DNA from: Pectinatus sp. | GTDB taxonomy: Bacteria > Bacillota > Negativicutes > Selenomonadales > Selenomonadaceae | Reading direction: 5' to 3' | Length of the DNA: 44,314 nt | Assembly: GCA_020025075.1 (NCBI GenBank) | Contig: JAHHSR010000011.1 | Location: 1-44,314, forward strand | Shown here: positions 41,941 through 44,314 of the stretch, in pieces | Layout of the letters: each line of letters begins with the position of its first letter | Position numbering within the stretch: position 1 is the stretch's first letter | The notes under the pieces: generated by a model | What the model was told of the DNA's origin: nothing | Database searches by the model: none | What the model saw: only the letters and a program-made list of their open reading frames with translations | Made by a program: the position numbers and the translations under genes

Positions 41941-43104
41941 TTATAGTAAATGGCGGACAGCGGAATTCGTATTGTTTTCCGTGAAGCTGTAATAAGGCTT
42001 GTATTGGCTGCCGAGGGTTTCTTTTGTATTTTCTGCTACTGAAGGCAGCGGGGCAGAAATGGCCTTATTGACAGATTTTTGCTTAGGAGCTGGCAAGGGA
42101 GCAGAAACAGTTTTTTGCGGCGCAGGTTTTGGCGTTGTGGCGGGCGGCTTGGGTTTTGCTATTGCCGCAGGAACTTCTGGCAAGTCATCGAGCTGATAGC
42201 GGCAGACCCAGCTATTATTTTCAGCCGCATAGCGCTGCAACACATGGCAGGCAATATCCTGGGTGCTGTCAGGGATTATGGGGAGATATTGGCCATCGAG
42301 GTTGAGGCTTTTTTGCCAGCCGTTAGATGGCGTCCAGACGGACATTTCAACGATTTTATAATTGTAGGTTACGAGGTTAAAGACTTCTTTGTAAAATTTT
42401 ATTTCTTTTACAGTACCGCCTGTATTATCTCTTTCTTCTGCCCAAATCCAGACGATGAGGTCATTGCCTCTTTTGCGTATAGTAGTCGTATCGGCTGAGC
42501 CAGAAGATGTCGTCTGCGGTCCTACGATGCGCCAAAGAGAAAGCCAGCGGTCGGAAGCTTTGGCGTGTTCTGTTTCACCTTTATGAAAGACATCATCGAC
42601 AATGGCATCATAGAAGTTTTCATCAAAGGCTTGTGAGTTTATTTCCTTGACATGAGGGCTTTTATAGATATTATCGGCAAGTACGTTGCCCGCTTTGTCA
42701 TAAAATATTTCCTGCAGGTATTCAAGCGTCCTGCCTTGTGGATTAATTCGCACGTGAGCAAGACTGTAAGAGAGCTTTAAGGGGTCAGAAATTTGCTTTT
42801 CTAATCCCATGGCTGGAACTGTTTCAGCTGCTCCGGCTCCTGTATAGCTCGTCTTTATCCAGGCGTCTATGCAGACGGGAATACTGCCTTTTTTAGAGAC
42901 GATGTAAATTCGACTGGGGGCATAATACTTGCCATATTTCGAGTCAGAAGAAATCCATGTCCAGGTTGTCTTGTTGGAAGAGCTGGCATTGGTATTAGTC
43001 GTGTTGGCTGCAGGCGCAGCAAAAGTGCCCGCAGGGAAGGGAAAAAGGAATAGGCACAAGGCAAAAACAAAAAACAGTTTTTTAAACTGAAACGTATGCG
43101 GCAT
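41941..43104 (-). CDS. Secreted protein of unknown function with Pro/Ala/Lys-rich region
   Basis: 387 residues with a signal peptide (about 1-30, ending TFAAPA). Two beta-rich stretches (about 50-130 and 195-265) look like diverged copies of one unit: each has a D/WIW-type strand, a lysine-led strand and a late aromatic strand. A Pro/Ala/Lys linker (about 315-350, repeats of APLP) and a Tyr/Asn-rich tail follow. I do not recognise a family. ATG with GAGGTGA upstream, 11 bp after the preceding gene, so the two likely form an operon. Confidence 0.75.
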   Translation of the reverse strand: MPHTFQFKKLFFVFALCLFLFPFPAGTFAAPAANTTNTNASSSNKTTWTWISSDSKYGKYYAPSRIYIVSKKGSIPVCIDAWIKTSYTGAGAAETVPAMGLEKQISDPLKLSYSLAHVRINPQGRTLEYLQEIFYDKAGNVLADNIYKSPHVKEINSQAFDENFYDAIVDDVFHKGETEHAKASDRWLSLWRIVGPQTTSSGSADTTTIRKRGNDLIVWIWAEERDNTGGTVKEIKFYKEVFNLVTYNYKIVEMSVWTPSNGWQKSLNLDGQYLPIIPDSTQDIACHVLQRYAAENNSWVCRYQLDDLPEVPAAIAKPKPPATTPKPAPQKTVSAPLPAPKQKSVNKAISAPLPSVAENTKETLGSQYKPYYSFTENNTNSAVRHLL

Positions 43105-43115
43105 GATAAATCACC

Positions 43116-44126
43116 TCAGTTATGAAAAATATAGTAACCAGCTGCAAGGCAAGCGGTTACAAAACAGGCTAAGATACTTAGACAGCTAGATTTTTTTGGC
43201 GTGGAAGAAGTTTTGTCAAAAGGTATAGCGTGCTCATAAAAAGGAAGAGCGGACAAAGGTCTCCCATCGTCTAAGGCAGTAATGGTGACAACTTTTTTTT
43301 GCAGCATTTTAGCGCCGGGCGGAACGGTTTTTCCCTTCTCGATGATAAAAAGACCAGGCCATTTCTTTTCTCGTTTTAGAGGGGAGGAAAGCGGCTTTTG
43401 GGTATTTTTTTCTGACAAGGGCTGCCAGCTGGCAGTAAAATTTTTTTCTAGAAAGCTTTTGGCTGTTTTATAGGCAAGTGTTCTACTGCTGAGTGTACGG
43501 CAATCAGAAAGCTCCGGCCCGCGATAATTTTGCAGTGAGCGCAAAAAGGCGCTATCGTGACAAACGGTGGTGGCAAAGCGATAAAATAGTGCCCGCCATG
43601 GGTGGGTATCGAGATTATTCTTTTTGTCGCCAGAAAAGAAGCGAAAAAGGCAAAAAGCAAAAAAGGCACACTTATCCTCAGATGGTAGGGCGGTAAAAAT
43701 TAAAAGATAGAGGTCTTTATTGCCAATATAGGGAGAAAAATAAAAATCTCTTTGCTCAGCAAAAGCCATAAGGCCGGCAGATGGCAAGCAATCATTTTTG
43801 CGATGTAGGATACATTCAGCATCATCTTTGGTCAGATTTTCTATTTTTTCGATTCCCATGGCCTGCAGCTTTTCCTTTTGCCGCTGAGTCGGGGCGGCAA
43901 AAGGAATTTGCTCGCAGGTAAAAGGCGGCAGAAGATTTTCGGCAAGTGCTTTTTCTTTGGCACTGGTTTCCGAGCGGGCAATGACTTCAATAGTTCGCCA
44001 GCGCCTAGTAACCTGATGCCGACCTTTAATTTTAAATTTGTACCAAGTCATAAATACCATAGCACGCAGCTTGAAAAAAAACAAGCGCTGCAGCTTGCAC
44101 AAAAGGTAGATTTTTCTTTTATGCAA
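43116..44126 (-). CDS. Hypothetical protein with C-terminal membrane anchor
   Basis: 336 residues. The N-terminal part contains a compact WYKFKIKG...IEVIARSETSAKEKA unit and a helix pair PTQRQKEKLQAMGIEKIENLTKDDAECIL, a pattern seen in many short helical modules. The middle is Cys/Phe-rich; the C-terminus has a membrane helix (about 312-333), suggesting a tail-anchored protein. No known family is recognised. The start is uncertain: TTG 44126 has AAAGGA upstream, while ATG 44060 or 44051 would remove a basic leader. It is the first gene of a two-gene unit beside an insertion-element end. Confidence 0.65.
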   Translation of the reverse strand: MHKRKIYLLCKLQRLFFFKLRAMVFMTWYKFKIKGRHQVTRRWRTIEVIARSETSAKEKALAENLLPPFTCEQIPFAAPTQRQKEKLQAMGIEKIENLTKDDAECILHRKNDCLPSAGLMAFAEQRDFYFSPYIGNKDLYLLIFTALPSEDKCAFFAFCLFRFFSGDKKNNLDTHPWRALFYRFATTVCHDSAFLRSLQNYRGPELSDCRTLSSRTLAYKTAKSFLEKNFTASWQPLSEKNTQKPLSSPLKREKKWPGLFIIEKGKTVPPGAKMLQKKVVTITALDDGRPLSALPFYEHAIPFDKTSSTPKKSSCLSILACFVTACLAAGYYIFHN

Positions 44127-44257
44127 ACATTTTCCTTTCTTAAAAGTAATCTGCTAAATTGATATTTTAGTAGCTAAAAGCTAGTAAACTTGTCAATTTT
44201 TAGGCAATGTGTTAAGATGGCAGATGTTTCGAGTGCTTTTGCGATTTATATCGCAAA

Positions 44258-44314
44258 TTACCCTGAACCTCCCACGACTAAAGTCGCGGGGTTCTTGCTT
44301 CATTGACCAATGCT
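44258..44314 (+). mobile_element. IS200/IS605-type left end (partial)
   Basis: TTAC (44258-44261) is followed by CCTGAACC and a hairpin CCCACGACT-AA-AGTCGCGGG (44271-44290, one mismatch), then GTTCTTGCTT. This resembles left ends of IS200/IS605 elements, and TTAC is the target tetranucleotide of IS608-like members. A smaller hairpin GCGAT/ATCGC (44241-44254) lies outside it. The transposase would lie beyond the window. Confidence 0.5.

Noticed and set aside
1..44314. CRISPR array, rRNA operon or prophage
   Set aside because: No regularly spaced direct repeats, no rRNA-like sequence and no phage structural genes were seen in any region.

Overview
The window looks like a mostly housekeeping chromosomal segment from a Firmicute with an outer membrane, most likely class Negativicutes (genus not determinable here). 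Many genes are of clostridial or bacillary type (SepF, YlmH, PyrR, class III fructose-bisphosphatase, AddB, TrmK). They sit beside a phosphoethanolamine transferase of the lipid A/LPS type, a psd-pssA pair for phosphatidylethanolamine, and an e(P4)-like phosphatase. TTG start codons behind good ribosome binding sites are frequent.

Layout. 1-6.0 kb: the end of an IS200/IS605-like element, a ClpX-like unfoldase, a cytosolic PAS/degenerate-GGDEF/EAL protein and a convergent chemotaxis receptor. 6.4-15.7 kb (minus strand): phosphoethanolamine transferase, Nif3-like protein, TrmK, class III FBPase, AddB and a small membrane protein. 15.7-17.0 kb: a structured intergenic region (IS-end-like stem-loop plus a perfect 52-bp palindrome), an RraA-like gene, two terminators and tRNA-Arg(CCU). 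17.0-32.4 kb (minus strand): a GHKL ATPase downstream of a long cluster read in the order obgE, yhbY, proB, proA, a 55-aa membrane protein, nadD, rodZ-like, nrdR, radical SAM, pgeF, yggS, sepF, proC, ylmH, lspA, rluD, pyrR. 32.6-39.9 kb (plus strand): WecG/TagA glycosyltransferase, psd-pssA-GT2, queD-queE-surE, mtaD-rnhA. 40-41.9 kb: secreted e(P4)-type phosphatase and secreted S1/P1-type nuclease, probably a nucleic acid/phosphate scavenging pair. 41.9-44.1 kb: two unrecognised minus-strand genes. The window closes on an IS200/IS605-like left end.

How the genes work together. proB-proA and proC complete proline synthesis from glutamate. pssA and psd make phosphatidylethanolamine, the expected donor for the transferase at 6.4-8.0 kb. 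queD-queE are queuosine/7-deazaguanine precursor steps. sepF, rodZ-like, lspA, pgeF and the glycosyltransferases concern the envelope and division. rluD, trmK, yhbY and obgE concern translation and ribosome assembly.

Most interesting signal. Three genes (nadD, obgE, mtaD) have no Shine-Dalgarno sequence at normal distance. Each has a strong one 26-28 nt upstream with a stem-loop exactly between it and the start; folding the stem leaves about 8-12 nt. Other leads are the 52-bp palindrome, a family of IS200/IS605-like end structures, a GHKL ATPase with a seemingly degenerate nuclease-like C-terminus, and a Fur-box-like site before the phosphatase gene. I found no CRISPR array, rRNA or prophage.
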